Of a DNA stretch of 64,000 nucleotides, positions 44,852 through 53,946 are shown piece by piece. Source of the DNA: Rhizobium sp. BK376. Lineage in GTDB: Bacteria; Pseudomonadota; Alphaproteobacteria; Rhizobiales; Rhizobiaceae. Each line of letters opens with the position of its first letter. Within the stretch, counting starts at the first letter, position 1. The stretch covers positions 62,001 to 126,000 of the forward strand of contig NZ_SLZG01000013.1 of the NCBI RefSeq assembly GCF_004341625.1, given 5' to 3'. Under the pieces are notes generated by a model. It ran no database searches and was not told the DNA's origin. It worked only from the letters and a program-made list of their open reading frames with translations. Position numbers and translations under genes: made by a program.

Positions 44852-47149
44852 CTAGCGGTCGTGATCGTCACCGTCCCGGCGAATATGTTCATCCGCGTTT
44901 CGGCGAGGACTTGGTTGCCGGGGGACGTCTTCTCGGTTCGGCGAGGAGTGCTGCATATCGCCTGCGTTTTTTCCCTTGGCGTGGTCCTCTGGCCTGTCGG
45001 CAAGACGCTCGCTCTCAGTCTCGTGCATGAGCGTCGAGCTCCGCGTCGCCTGGTCACGACGCCCGCCATGACCCGATCGATCCCGCAGGTGATCTGCCGC
45101 GGCAATGGCGCTTTTCAGTTCCACATCGACTTCGGCGATTTCGCGGATGAGGCTGTTTCCGGCCGCACCGAGTTTCGCCGCGCGCGTGAGCTCGACATTC
45201 AAGCTTGCCCGCAAGGCGTTTGCGTCGTCGGCGATCTCGCGCCTGTCGGCAAGCGCGATCCTCTGTCGGTAGTACTCGACCACAAGCATGGCCTCGTTGG
45301 CCACTTCAACTGTCTTCAAGCCATGGCGGGCAACCGCCTCTTCCCAGCGTCGGTCGTCGGCGGTCAGGGCCGTCCGATCTCTAGCAGCAGGCGCGCCGTC
45401 GCGTTCGGCTTCTTCCATCATCTCGCGCCGAACCTCGACATGCGCACGCGCTGCAGTCGCAATCTCCCTGAACCTGTCGCGGGCGGTCTCCGCCACCAGA
45501 CGCTCCGCCTGAAACAGCGCCGTCTCGACCCGCTTCTCGTAGATCTCGAATTCCGGTCGTGTCATCGCGTTCATGTCATCAATCTCCAAAAGCCTGGACA
45601 GGTTTGCCAATTCAATTTTCAACTGCGGCCGTGATTGATCGGCAGCGCGCCGAGAAGGAACGCCCTGTCCTTCGGCTCTGTCGGCCGTTTCGAACCGGGA
45701 GAGCTGGTCTCGCGCAAAACCCCGGACCCGCGCGGCCTCGCTCTCCCGGGTGAGCCGATGCCACTCGCCCCGTGCCGTGTCTGCATAGGCCCTGCTTGCC
45801 TCCGACCGGGCCCGATGCGGCACGTCCGTGCGTTTCTCGTCATATCGCCGCTGGGCCGCCAGGCTCGTTCCCACATGCTGCGTGCGCCCGACATGGCTCG
45901 TCGGGCGAACCTGGTTTCGGCCATATGCAGGTGCATTTGCCCGCTCCCGCCGGTCGGTCATTTCCATGTCGATGCCCTGCGCGCGAGCCTGCGTTGCAAG
46001 ACCCTCGCGCCAGCGCCGAAACGAGGCAATGGTCGTCTCGATCCGCTCTCCGTCCTCCGAGCGCATGGCGACGACCGCGTGGACATGGACATGCGGTCGC
46101 CGGCCGCCCTGCCTCTCGCCTTTCGGATCGTCGAAGGGATCGTGGAGCGCAAAGACGTAGCGGTGGGATGCGAATTCGCTCGCAAGGAAGTCCCGGGCCG
46201 CTGCGCGGAACGCTTGCCGGTCCGTCCCGGCCCTCGCCGACAAAACGAGATGCAGGACATCTCTTGGCCTGCGGCTGTGAAATTGATGTCGCCATTGCTG
46301 CTGGACGAGGTCGCCTGCCTGCCTGCTATCCGACACGCGTTGACCGTCCCCGGTCTCGACCGCGCCTGCGTGTCTGTCGACCAGGCTGCGGAGACGCGCC
46401 GTCCCGTAGTCGACGCCATTCCCGTAACCAGTGAAGCGAAAATCATCGATGGTTCGACCGGCCACGCTGGCAGCACTCATTCTTGCGCGGACAATGTCAA
46501 TCGCCTTTGCATCGGCGGTCAGCCGTTCGCCCTGGCCATCCCGAAGCACGACGACCCCTTCGATCCGGTAACCGCCGTCTTCGCCACGAGAGACGTTGAA
46601 CGCAAAGGAACGATTGCCAAGGCCGGACTTGAGAATTGCGCGCGCCTCGTCGAAATCGCCATTCTCACTGCGTACCGGTTGGCTGACCCGCATCCGGAAT
46701 ACGCCAATGTCCCGGCTCTCGGCTCTTGCGCTCATCAGGTCTTCCCAGGCCTGGCCAATGGAAGCGATCTCGCTCTTGCCTCTCAATAGCTCGCCAAGAT
46801 GGCTTTCGATCGCGATCTCACCATTGCGCGCTACATAGGAGATCATGGCGCCAAGCCGCGCCCTTCCCCCGTATGACGCAACCTTGACCACGGCCGGTTG
46901 ACTTCCCCGCGCAAGCGCCCCGAACCGCTGTGACATCGGACGCGCCGCGACCTGGCGCTGATCGCTCTGCGAAAAGCCCGAGCCCCTTCTCTTCGTTCGC
47001 CGTCCATCGAAATTGCGCTCACTCCCCCCGACCCGGCGGCGTCGCAACTCTTCCTCCCAACTTGGCCCAGCACCAAGACTGCGCTCATGCAGCAGCACCG
47101 CCCGCCGCTGTTCCCACTCAAACAGGAAGGCACCCAGGAAGATCTCCAT
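44852..47149 (-). CDS. MOBP-type conjugative relaxase
   Basis: A 765-residue relaxase that nicks oriT and pilots the strand into the recipient. The metal-binding triad is PHVHVHAVV with H353, H355 and H357. An upstream RARLGAMISYVARNG segment supplies the likely catalytic tyrosine. The C-terminal 300 residues are charged and helical, ending in an Arg-rich tail that could be the secretion signal. Its start coincides with the mobC-like stop. The adjacent nic-like sequence is of the MOBP (RP4) kind, which supports the class. Confidence 0.85.
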   Translation of the reverse strand: MEIFLGAFLFEWEQRRAVLLHERSLGAGPSWEEELRRRRVGGSERNFDGRRTKRRGSGFSQSDQRQVAARPMSQRFGALARGSQPAVVKVASYGGRARLGAMISYVARNGEIAIESHLGELLRGKSEIASIGQAWEDLMSARAESRDIGVFRMRVSQPVRSENGDFDEARAILKSGLGNRSFAFNVSRGEDGGYRIEGVVVLRDGQGERLTADAKAIDIVRARMSAASVAGRTIDDFRFTGYGNGVDYGTARLRSLVDRHAGAVETGDGQRVSDSRQAGDLVQQQWRHQFHSRRPRDVLHLVLSARAGTDRQAFRAAARDFLASEFASHRYVFALHDPFDDPKGERQGGRRPHVHVHAVVAMRSEDGERIETTIASFRRWREGLATQARAQGIDMEMTDRRERANAPAYGRNQVRPTSHVGRTQHVGTSLAAQRRYDEKRTDVPHRARSEASRAYADTARGEWHRLTRESEAARVRGFARDQLSRFETADRAEGQGVPSRRAADQSRPQLKIELANLSRLLEIDDMNAMTRPEFEIYEKRVETALFQAERLVAETARDRFREIATAARAHVEVRREMMEEAERDGAPAARDRTALTADDRRWEEAVARHGLKTVEVANEAMLVVEYYRQRIALADRREIADDANALRASLNVELTRAAKLGAAGNSLIREIAEVDVELKSAIAAADHLRDRSGHGGRRDQATRSSTLMHETESERLADRPEDHAKGKNAGDMQHSSPNREDVPRQPSPRRNADEHIRRDGDDHDR

Positions 47150-47571
47150 CAGAGCATTCTCCGGCGGTTGCCGCGCCCGTTGCCGGCAAGTCGCTTCACT
47201 TCGATGCCGATGGCCGCCACAACCGGACGCAATTCTGTCAGGAGCCTTAAGGCCTCACTCTCCTTCGCCTCGTCGCGATGCGCCATCCGCGTCACCGCGT
47301 TCAAATCCAGTCGCACATTTCGCAACTCCTGGAACAGGAGATCGAAGATCAGGCGATCGTCGTCGTTCAGGAACGGTTCCACGCCCGCGCCTTCGAGCGC
47401 CAGCGAGCGAAGGAAGGCCGATACCGTCATCCCCGCCTGTTTGGCCGCCAGGTCGACGGCGAGAGCCTCCGAAGCCGAAAAGCGTGTATGAATGATCGCC
47501 GTCTTTCGTTGACGGGTCCCTGTCGACGCTCTCTCGGCCGCTATTGTCTCGGAATGCCGCATGCCTGCCAT
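47149..47571 (-). CDS. MobC-like relaxosome accessory protein
   Basis: A 140-residue protein with an N-terminal ribbon-helix-helix-like segment (KTAIIHTRFSASEALAVDLAAKQAGMTVSAFLRSLAL) and a helical C-terminal half (FQELRNVRLDLNAVTRMA), as in MobC/TraJ-type proteins that bind near oriT. The ATG at 47571 is preferred because AAGGCG precedes it; the frame opens five codons earlier. It overlaps the relaxase start. Confidence 0.8.
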   Translation of the reverse strand: MAGMRHSETIAAERASTGTRQRKTAIIHTRFSASEALAVDLAAKQAGMTVSAFLRSLALEGAGVEPFLNDDDRLIFDLLFQELRNVRLDLNAVTRMAHRDEAKESEALRLLTELRPVVAAIGIEVKRLAGNGRGNRRRML

Positions 47572-47606
47572 CCGATCGCCTTGCACCAGGCTCGCCGCAG
47601 GCGTTA

Positions 47607-47664
47607 TCGACGGCCCGTCCGTCGATCGTCAGCAAATTTGTATCACAAATTTGCGTATCCTGCC
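47607..47664 (+). other. Origin of transfer with MOBP-type nic site
   Basis: An inverted repeat GCAAATTTGT-ATC-ACAAATTTGC (47632-47654) is followed one base later by TATCCTGC (47656-47663), matching the RP4-class nic consensus YATCCTG/Y with a nick expected between 47662 and 47663. A second inverted repeat with 7-bp arms lies at 47607-47625. The position directly upstream of mobC and relaxase is where oriT is expected. The rest of 47665-47981 holds no gene. Confidence 0.8.
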
Positions 47665-47981
47665 AAAACCAGTCAAAGCCAGACTTTACTATATTTGATC
47701 TGAATTTCAACCCACATCGTCGGCTGATGCCCGCCCCCAGGACACCGCACATCGTCCGCATCGCAATGGCCCGTGTACGCGAGCTGCGCGATTTTCTCGA
47801 AAAAATCGCTGTTATCGGATGATTATCAACGAGTTCAAGTTGGCATTCTGCGTTGACCCACGACCGTCTGTAACAGCCGACGACAGAACAAAAGGCGCCG
47901 ATCCAGATCTTGACGAAAGCAGAAGAACAGAACAATATTTGTTCCATTCGCAAGCCAAGTGGACTGGGACGCCAGCCATTC

Positions 47982-48146
47982 TCAGAACGGCGGTTCCGGA
48001 TCGATGCGGCCATCGAGTTCGGCCAGGATGACTTCCAGTTCGGCGCGTGCGAGGTCGAGTTCGGCCGCGATGCGGCTCCGCTCCTCGGCCGTCATGGCGT
48101 TGCGTGCTTCGGCGCGCAGTTCCTCGATATGGTTTTCGATGGTCAT
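47982..48146 (-). CDS. Small 54-residue helical protein
   Basis: A 54-residue acidic protein (MTIENHIEELRAEARNAMTAEE...) predicted to be a helical hairpin. AAGGAG lies ideally placed before the ATG, and codon use looks coding. Family unknown. It lies between oriT and the DUF1173 gene. Confidence 0.6.
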   Translation of the reverse strand: MTIENHIEELRAEARNAMTAEERSRIAAELDLARAELEVILAELDGRIDPEPPF

Positions 48147-48420
48147 CGTCGTCTCCTTGACGTGGTGTGAAAGATGACGACCGTCCGGTGGGCAGGCGAA
48201 GGCAGGTCAGGGCTCGTGAACACGACCGGCAAAGCCGGCGTGCGGAGGTGCCGATTTTGTTGGAGCGCAATGCAATGGAGCGGAGAGAAAATTGGAGGGG
48301 CCGCGCGGCCTTGAGCTGTCTTTGCCTGTCCGCCAGAATCGAAGGATCTGAACAGATAGGTTTCCCTCTCGCGGGGCACCGTTTCGCGGCGGCTTCGGAC
48401 AGTGGACGGGAGCCGAGGGC

Positions 48421-49665
48421 ATGAGACGATTTCGGCTGGGGGACGTCGAATGCGACGAGGAGGACGAGGCTTTCCAGGGTCTGGTGCTGCAGGCTCATGG
48501 CAGCAAAGTCAGGCTGCTCTGCCTCTGCAGGCCGTCGGGCATACCGATGTATATTGCCGACATCGGCAGCCAGCTTGTGGTCAAGCGCATGCCGCTGACG
48601 GGCGGTGACCACGACCCGACCTGCCCGTCCCATGAGCCGCCCTACGAACTGACCGGGCTCGGACCTCTCGTGAACACGGCGATCAAACTCGATGCTTCGG
48701 CAGGAATCGCCTCCCTCAAGCTCGACTTTCCCCTTTCCAAACAAACCGGTTCGCGCAACGGGATCGCGACTACGCATGCCGCAGACAGCGTCAAGAGCGA
48801 AGCGAGGAAGCTGTCGCTGCGCTCGCTCCTGCATCTCCTATGGCATGAGGGTGGCTTGACCGAGTGGACAAGCCGCTGGACGGGACGACGGCATTGGTGG
48901 CAGGTCTACCATCATCTGTCGCAGGCGGCGCGGATGATGGAGATTCGGGGTGAAAGTCTCGGGGAGCGGCTGTATATCCCGGAACCGTTTCGAGCCGACG
49001 ACAAGGCCGCGATCGAGCAGCGTCGGGCGGGGAAGCTGTCCGGGCTCTATCAGCCGTCCGAGGGCCGGAAAAAGCTGATGCTTTTGATCGGAGAGATCAA
49101 AGAATTCGGGTCCGCGCGGAGCGGAAAGCAGCTTGTCGTCAAACACATGCCGGGCTTTCGCCTCCATCTGGAGGAGGCAGGCTGGCGTGCCTTGCAGAGG
49201 CGGTTCGAAACCGAACTGAGGCTCTGGGAGAGCGGTCAGGACGGGCATCTCATCGCCATTTCGACAGTCGCCGGATCGGCAGGCGGCCTGGCAACCGTCA
49301 ACGAGATCGCGCTGATGGCCGTGACCGGGCAATGGCTGCCGATGGAAAGCGTCTCCGAGCAGAGGCTGCTCGACCACCTGGCACGATCGACGTCGAAGTC
49401 GGTGAAGGGTCTGCGTTTCAACCTGCCTCGGGACCAGCCCATCGCCAATGCGATCCTGCCCGACCTGAAACCAAAACCCATGGCGCTCTATATCGTGCCT
49501 GCGGGCGCCGACGCGACGTTCGAGACAACGCTGCGCGATATGATTGCGGCACGACCCGACCTGTCGGCATGGGTTTGGCGTGTCGCGGAGGGCGACCTGC
49601 CGTCGCTTCCCGGTCTGGACGAGGAGAACTATCGTTCCACAGGACCCTCGAGGAGCCCGTCATAG
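48421..49665 (+). CDS. DUF1173 family plasmid protein
   Basis: A 414-residue protein that I assign to DUF1173, a family frequent on rhizobial plasmids. The region SLRSLLHLLWHEGGLTEWTSRWTGRRHWWQVYHHL is characteristic. An N-terminal cysteine pair (LLCLC) and CPSHEPPY are visible. Function unknown. Its end overlaps the convergent gene at 49629 by about 37 bp. Confidence 0.75.
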   Translation: MRRFRLGDVECDEEDEAFQGLVLQAHGSKVRLLCLCRPSGIPMYIADIGSQLVVKRMPLTGGDHDPTCPSHEPPYELTGLGPLVNTAIKLDASAGIASLKLDFPLSKQTGSRNGIATTHAADSVKSEARKLSLRSLLHLLWHEGGLTEWTSRWTGRRHWWQVYHHLSQAARMMEIRGESLGERLYIPEPFRADDKAAIEQRRAGKLSGLYQPSEGRKKLMLLIGEIKEFGSARSGKQLVVKHMPGFRLHLEEAGWRALQRRFETELRLWESGQDGHLIAISTVAGSAGGLATVNEIALMAVTGQWLPMESVSEQRLLDHLARSTSKSVKGLRFNLPRDQPIANAILPDLKPKPMALYIVPAGADATFETTLRDMIAARPDLSAWVWRVAEGDLPSLPGLDEENYRSTGPSRSPS

Positions 49666-49850
49666 ACCTCCATCAAGGCATTGGTGATCGCCTGGCCAAG
49701 GGCGTTGCCGGCGACACGGATGTCATCCTCGGCACCGTCTTTTGCAGCCCTTGCAAGCTCAAAACCCTGCTCGCTGACGATCTGCTTGGCGACCTCGATC
49801 GCCCAAAGCCCGAAGTCTCCACGGCTGGCTATATTTATGGTGTCTGTCAT
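49629..49850 (-). CDS. Small hypothetical protein
   Basis: A 73-residue protein (MTDTINIASRGDFGLWAIEVAKQIV...). GGAG precedes the ATG at 49850; the upstream in-frame extension to 49940 looks non-coding. Family unknown. It is divergent from the WGR-domain gene. Confidence 0.55.
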   Translation of the reverse strand: MTDTINIASRGDFGLWAIEVAKQIVSEQGFELARAAKDGAEDDIRVAGNALGQAITNALMEVYDGLLEGPVER

Positions 49851-50017
49851 TGTCGCTCCGCCATCTCTGCGGCCGATATAGAGGGGAAGACAAGGTTTCG
49901 CCAGCGCGGCGACCGGCAGGATCGGCCGCACTTTCATCAATCGTGTGAATCGATGGGCGGCGACCGATTCAAAACTGTCGTTGGACAGGCCAGATGGGCC
50001 TGGGCGATTTTGTCTGC

Positions 50018-50311
50018 ATGTCCGACCATCCTGATCGCCTCTACTGGCAGCGTATCGACAGAGCCAAGAACATGGCGCGCTACTATGCGCTGGCCATTCA
50101 GCCGACGCTGTTCGGCGAGGTCGCCGTTGTTCGTTGTTGGGGCAGGATTGGAAAAGGCGGCGGAGAAAAGAGCGACATCTTCGATACGGAGCGGGAGGCG
50201 GCTGCCCACTTCCGCGCTCTGGCGCTCAAAAAGAGCAAAAAGGGCTATAAACCGGTCGGAACCTGTGGAAAGACGGCAATCGGCAGCGATCCGGAGACGA
50301 CAAACCCGTGA
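50018..50311 (+). CDS. WGR-domain protein
   Basis: A 97-residue protein consisting mostly of a WGR domain: MARYYALAIQPTLFGEVAVVRCWGRIGKGGGEKSDIF, which contains the Trp-Gly-Arg motif. WGR domains often bind nucleic acid, as in PARP and MolR proteins. Start chosen at the second in-frame ATG; the first lies at 49994. Confidence 0.75.
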   Translation: MSDHPDRLYWQRIDRAKNMARYYALAIQPTLFGEVAVVRCWGRIGKGGGEKSDIFDTEREAAAHFRALALKKSKKGYKPVGTCGKTAIGSDPETTNP

Positions 50312-50362
50312 CAGGACAAGATTCCGGTGCAAAGGATTCCTGGCATTCCACGGGGAGACATC

Positions 50363-50641
50363 ATGACCACCACCAATGAAATCGCAGACAAGATCGCCGC
50401 CGACCACGGGCTGACCAAGGTCCAGGGCAAGGCGATCGTCGAAGCTGTCTTTGCAGCCGTCACGGCAGCCGCCACCGCCGGCGCCGAGACATCGATCCCG
50501 GGCTTCGGGAAGTTCAAGGTCAAGGAAACGCCGGAGCGGGAAGCCCGCAATCCGGGGACTGGCGCCATGATCAAGGTCGCAGCCGCCAGGAAGCTCACTT
50601 TTACGCCGGCAAAGGCGCTGAAGGATACAATGAACAAGTAA
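50363..50641 (+). CDS. HU-family DNA-binding protein
   Basis: A 92-residue HU/IHF protein: N-terminal helices (NEIADKIAADHGLTKVQGKAIVEAVF), the SIPGFGKFKVKETPEREARNPGTGAMIKVAAARKLTFTPAKALKD arm and tail. It bends and packages DNA and may assist transfer or replication. GGGGAGA lies before the ATG at 50363; the frame is open 12 codons earlier. Confidence 0.92.
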   Translation: MTTTNEIADKIAADHGLTKVQGKAIVEAVFAAVTAAATAGAETSIPGFGKFKVKETPEREARNPGTGAMIKVAAARKLTFTPAKALKDTMNK

Positions 50642-50773
50642 GCCGAGGTCGCCGCAGGCAGGCTTCCCAGACACCACAGAGCAAAATGTGCGGGTCAAGA
50701 CCTGCAGGACAAGACTTGCAGGACAGGACTTGCATACTGGATGGCCGGCCCTGATCGGGCCGGCCATCGGTTT

Positions 50774-51097
50774 TCAGGCAGGGTTGTTCCAGAGGATCAC
50801 CTTGCGGTTGGGTTCGCCGCCGGGTGCCGGCGCCAGGTTCCCGAAAATGACGCCGATCTCCGGCGCTTCGAGTTTGACCGAGAGATATTCCTCGCCGGTC
50901 TGCCTGGCGATACGGTTCCAGCCGGCACCGATCTCGAAGCCGGTCTTCTTGTGGATGATGCGGTAGTCGGGAGCCTCTTCGCTTGCCTTGTTGGTATTCG
51001 GGATGATGGCGATCGGGGCGTTGACCCGGATCGTGGCAAAGATGCCTTCGAGACTGCCGTCGTTCTTCTGCGTCAGGGTTGCGATCGTGGTGGCCAT
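50774..51097 (-). CDS. DUF736 family protein
   Basis: A 107-residue protein: MATTIATLTQKNDGSLEGIFATIRV followed by APDYRIIHKKTGFEIGAGWNRIA, the DUF736 hallmark of alphaproteobacterial plasmids and ICEs. Function unknown. AAGGAG is well placed before the ATG at 51097. Confidence 0.9.
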   Translation of the reverse strand: MATTIATLTQKNDGSLEGIFATIRVNAPIAIIPNTNKASEEAPDYRIIHKKTGFEIGAGWNRIARQTGEEYLSVKLEAPEIGVIFGNLAPAPGGEPNRKVILWNNPA

Positions 51098-51574
51098 GTG
51101 ACGTCTCCTTCGGTTGATCGGGACCATTCCCGATGGCGCCCGAAGAAGGCGCCGCGCCGCAGGCGTCACCGGCGCATAAGCGCCGGGAAACCCCTTGCGG
51201 GTTGACGCAGATGACGGCCGGTGCCTTAGACAGGCGACAGAAACAAAGGGAATGGTCTCCAAGCAGGACCGCATCGAGACCTCGCGTTGCCCACACATGT
51301 GACCTGGCCGCAAATCAGCCTCGGCCCGGAGGCCGTGCCTGTCCGGGTTCACAATGGGCTGCTTGGCAGACCGCAGAGCGCCAACGGGCGGGGCCGTTAG
51401 GTGTCGACCGCGTGGCGTCGGGGCGGCCGTCCATGCCCCCGAGCCACAATGAAAGGCCGAACCAGACTGCCTGACGACAACTCGGGCGTTCGAAACTCCC
51501 GATTCAAGCCTTCCACGCAGGGATCCGGGTGCTAGTTTTCCAGGGATGCTTCAACAATTCCGGCTGGAGGAACC
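51098..51574. other. Intergenic region between DUF736 and acylphosphatase genes
   Basis: About 480 bp of GC-rich sequence separating divergent genes. A plus-strand frame at 51133-51474 is open but reads as non-coding. Promoters for both genes should lie here; I see no other feature. Confidence 0.4.
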
Positions 51575-51859
51575 ATGTCAAAGGACATCAGGGCGGCACT
51601 CGTCAAAATCACGGGCCGGGTCCAGGGCGTCGGCTACCGGGCCTGGGTGCAAGCGGAGGCGCTGGATCTCGGCCTGACCGGATGGGTTCGAAATGAAAAC
51701 GACGGCAGCGTGCAGGCCCTCGTCGTCGGCACGGACCGGTCTGTTGCCGACATCCTGGAACGGTTTCGAAAAGGCCCCCCTGGCGCGATTGTCCGTTCCG
51801 TCGAGCAGCACGACACGTCGCTTGCCGAACCGCCGACGGATTTCCGCATAACGAAATGA
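51575..51859 (+). CDS. acyP: Acylphosphatase
   Basis: A 94-residue acylphosphatase, hydrolysing carboxyl-phosphate bonds. The active-site arginine R22 is in GRVQGVGYRAWV and asparagine N40 in GWVRNENDGSV; the FRITK ending is also typical. GGAGG precedes the ATG. Why a plasmid carries it is unclear. Confidence 0.93.
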   Translation: MSKDIRAALVKITGRVQGVGYRAWVQAEALDLGLTGWVRNENDGSVQALVVGTDRSVADILERFRKGPPGAIVRSVEQHDTSLAEPPTDFRITK

Positions 51860-51954
51860 ACCGAAACGCCGATCGAGCGACGATCCAGGAACCTGCGATG
51901 GCAAAAATTGCACCCATGTTCGAATGTACCAACATAAAAGGAAAGGTGGCTGCC

Positions 51955-52209
51955 ATGACGATCACGACCTTCACCAGTCGCGAGTTTCAGCAAAACGCCA
52001 ATCGGGCACAAAAGGCAGCGCAAGCCGGCCCCGTCTTCATCACGAACAGAGGTGAAACGGGGCATGTGCTGCTCAGCTACGAGCACTATCAGCGCATCAC
52101 GGGAAAACGCCGCAATATTGTAGAGGCTTTGTCGATGCCAGGATTGGCCGATATCGATCTTGAGGTTTCCCGTTCGCATGAACTGCCGCGCCCGGCTGAT
52201 CTGTCCTGA
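51955..52209 (+). CDS. Phd/YefM-type antitoxin
   Basis: An 84-residue antitoxin: MTITTFTSREFQQNANRAQKAAQAGPVFITNRGETGHVLLSYEHYQRI, the Phd/YefM N-terminal DNA-binding fold, with a C-terminal toxin-binding tail. AAGGAAAGG precedes the ATG at 51955; the frame is open upstream to 51856. It shares one base with the toxin gene (TGATG) and probably represses the pair. Confidence 0.88.
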   Translation: MTITTFTSREFQQNANRAQKAAQAGPVFITNRGETGHVLLSYEHYQRITGKRRNIVEALSMPGLADIDLEVSRSHELPRPADLS

Positions 52210-52631
52210 TGTTCTTGCTCGAGACAGACGTTTTGTCCGAACTGCGCAAGGCCGGCTCGGGAAAAGCCGACCCCAATGTCGTTTCATGGCTGTCGGATCA
52301 GGAGAGTGCGGCATTCTTCGTTTCGGCCGTGACAATCATGGAGCTGGATCTCGGCATTCTTCTGGTCGAAAGGCGCGATCCTGGACAAGGCGAACGGTTG
52401 CGCATCTGGATGAACGACTATGTTTTGCCCGAATTTTCCAAGGGAACCTTGCCGGTCGACCGTGCTGTCGCGCTGCGCTGTGCTCGCCTTCACGTTCCGG
52501 ATCCTCGGCCGAAATGTGATGCCTTCATCGCCGCAACCGCGCTCGTGCACGCAATGACGATTGTGACGCTCAACGTGACTGATTTTGCGCCGATGACTGA
52601 ACACATCATCAACCCGTGGGATCACGCTTGA
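52209..52631 (+). CDS. vapC: VapC-type PIN-domain toxin
   Basis: A 140-residue PIN-domain ribonuclease. Conserved acids: D7 (LLETDVLSEL), E45 (TIMELDLGI), D104 (KCDAFIAAT) and D125 (LNVTDF). VapC toxins cleave tRNA or rRNA. Coupled to the Phd-like antitoxin, it would stabilise the element by post-segregational killing. Confidence 0.92.
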   Translation: MFLLETDVLSELRKAGSGKADPNVVSWLSDQESAAFFVSAVTIMELDLGILLVERRDPGQGERLRIWMNDYVLPEFSKGTLPVDRAVALRCARLHVPDPRPKCDAFIAATALVHAMTIVTLNVTDFAPMTEHIINPWDHA

Positions 52632-52858
52632 GGCCTGGAGAACGGGCGCAAGAAACGCCGCTTCGTCACCGACATTTTCACCTGCGGTCGTGCCGGGAAA
52701 GACGACGCGTCGAATGCACCGTCTATCGTGACGCGGCCCCAGCCTTTCGAACCAGCGTCAAATATTGCTGCGGCTCCTGGCTGGCGTCAAACAGGCGCAA
52801 GGCGGATAGTGGACGCTGTCTATCCGCTCAAGAACTCGTGCCCCCTGCACGGAATGCG

Positions 52859-52900
52859 CCCGACCGTGAGAGCCCGACCGTGAGAGCCCGACCGTGAGAG
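52859..52900. repeat. Tandem 14-bp repeat, about three copies
   Basis: CGACCGTGAGAGCC occurs at 52861-52874 and 52875-52888, with a third partial copy from 52889. It lies between the convergent vapC and DUF2493 genes. Confidence 0.85.
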
Positions 52901-52929
52901 ATTGTCGCGACGGCTTGAGAATGCGGCGC

Positions 52930-53871
52930 TCACGCGCCGCCTTCCCTCACCTGCAGGGCCGGAATGCCGAGTTGGCGCGCCTTGTCGGCCAGATTGCCGG
53001 TGATGCCGTTGCCGGGAAAGACGATCAAGCCGACCGGCATGACCGACAGCATCGCATCATTGCGACGGAAGGGAGCGGCCTTGGCGTGTTTGGCCCAGTC
53101 CGGCTTGAAGATGACCTGCGTCACCTTGCGGGTGTCGGCCCAGCAGGCGGCGATACGCTCGGCGCCTTTCGGCGCGCCACCGTGGAGAAGGACCATGTCG
53201 GGGTGCTTGGCATGAACCTGGTCAAGCGTCTTCCAGATGCGCAGGTGATCGTTGTAGTCCATGCCGCCGGCAAAGGCGATCTTGGTGCCGGGTGGAATCA
53301 GAACCTCGGTCTCGGCCCGCCGGCGGGCCGAAAGAAAGTCTCTGGAATCGATCACCGCCGCAGTCATCTGCGCGTGATTGACCCTGGAGCCCGCATGCGG
53401 GCGCCAGGCCGAGCCGGATTGTGCCTCGAAGAGGTCGGCGGCGAAGTCCCGCATGAATTCGAAGGCATTGCGCCGTTCGAGCAGCGATATCCCTTGGGCG
53501 ATCCGACGTTCGAGCTCGACGCTTTTGATCTCCGAGCCGTCCTGTTCGCGCTGGCCGGACCTTTGTGCGTCCTCGTTGCGATCGAGCTCGCGCTGGACAC
53601 GCTCGCCGGCGCGATGGAAAAGGTTGACGACGGACCAGAGCAGCCCCTCGAGATCCGGCTCCATCCGCGTGTCGCCAAAAATCTCAAACAGCGCGTCGAA
53701 GATCGCCGTGAGCGCGGCGGAGACGACGGGCTCCTCCGGAAGCGGTCGCTGATCGGGCTCATCCTCGAAAGGACGATGACCAAAGAGCTGCATCTCATAG
53801 ATGACCTCGCCGGTCGGCGAGGACGCGTGGCCGGGTTCGATGTCGTCTTTGAAGGGAAGGGAAAGGTCCAT
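52930..53871 (-). CDS. DUF2493 (SLOG-like) family protein
   Basis: A 313-residue protein. The C-terminal domain (about 190-310) has the DUF2493 pattern: KIAFAGGMDYNDHLRIWKTLD, VLLHGGAPKGAERIAACWADTR, FKPDWAKHAKAAPFRRNDAML. SLOG-type domains bind nucleotides or nucleotide-like ligands. The N-terminal half is helical and unassigned. The ATG at 53871 has GGAG upstream; the open frame to 54642 runs through structured, non-coding sequence. Frequent beside toprim and DUF932 genes on plasmids. Confidence 0.85.
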   Translation of the reverse strand: MDLSLPFKDDIEPGHASSPTGEVIYEMQLFGHRPFEDEPDQRPLPEEPVVSAALTAIFDALFEIFGDTRMEPDLEGLLWSVVNLFHRAGERVQRELDRNEDAQRSGQREQDGSEIKSVELERRIAQGISLLERRNAFEFMRDFAADLFEAQSGSAWRPHAGSRVNHAQMTAAVIDSRDFLSARRRAETEVLIPPGTKIAFAGGMDYNDHLRIWKTLDQVHAKHPDMVLLHGGAPKGAERIAACWADTRKVTQVIFKPDWAKHAKAAPFRRNDAMLSVMPVGLIVFPGNGITGNLADKARQLGIPALQVREGGA

Positions 53872-53946
53872 GCTGATCTCCATCCGGTTGCGGCCGCGCC
53901 TCTCGCGGCCTGACAGCGGACCGATGCATGCGCAGGCGGGTTGGAA

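Noticed and set aside
51133..51474. Plus-strand 113-codon frame between DUF736 and acylphosphatase genes
   Set aside because: Arg/Pro/Gln-rich composition typical of chance frames in GC-rich DNA; no ribosome site.
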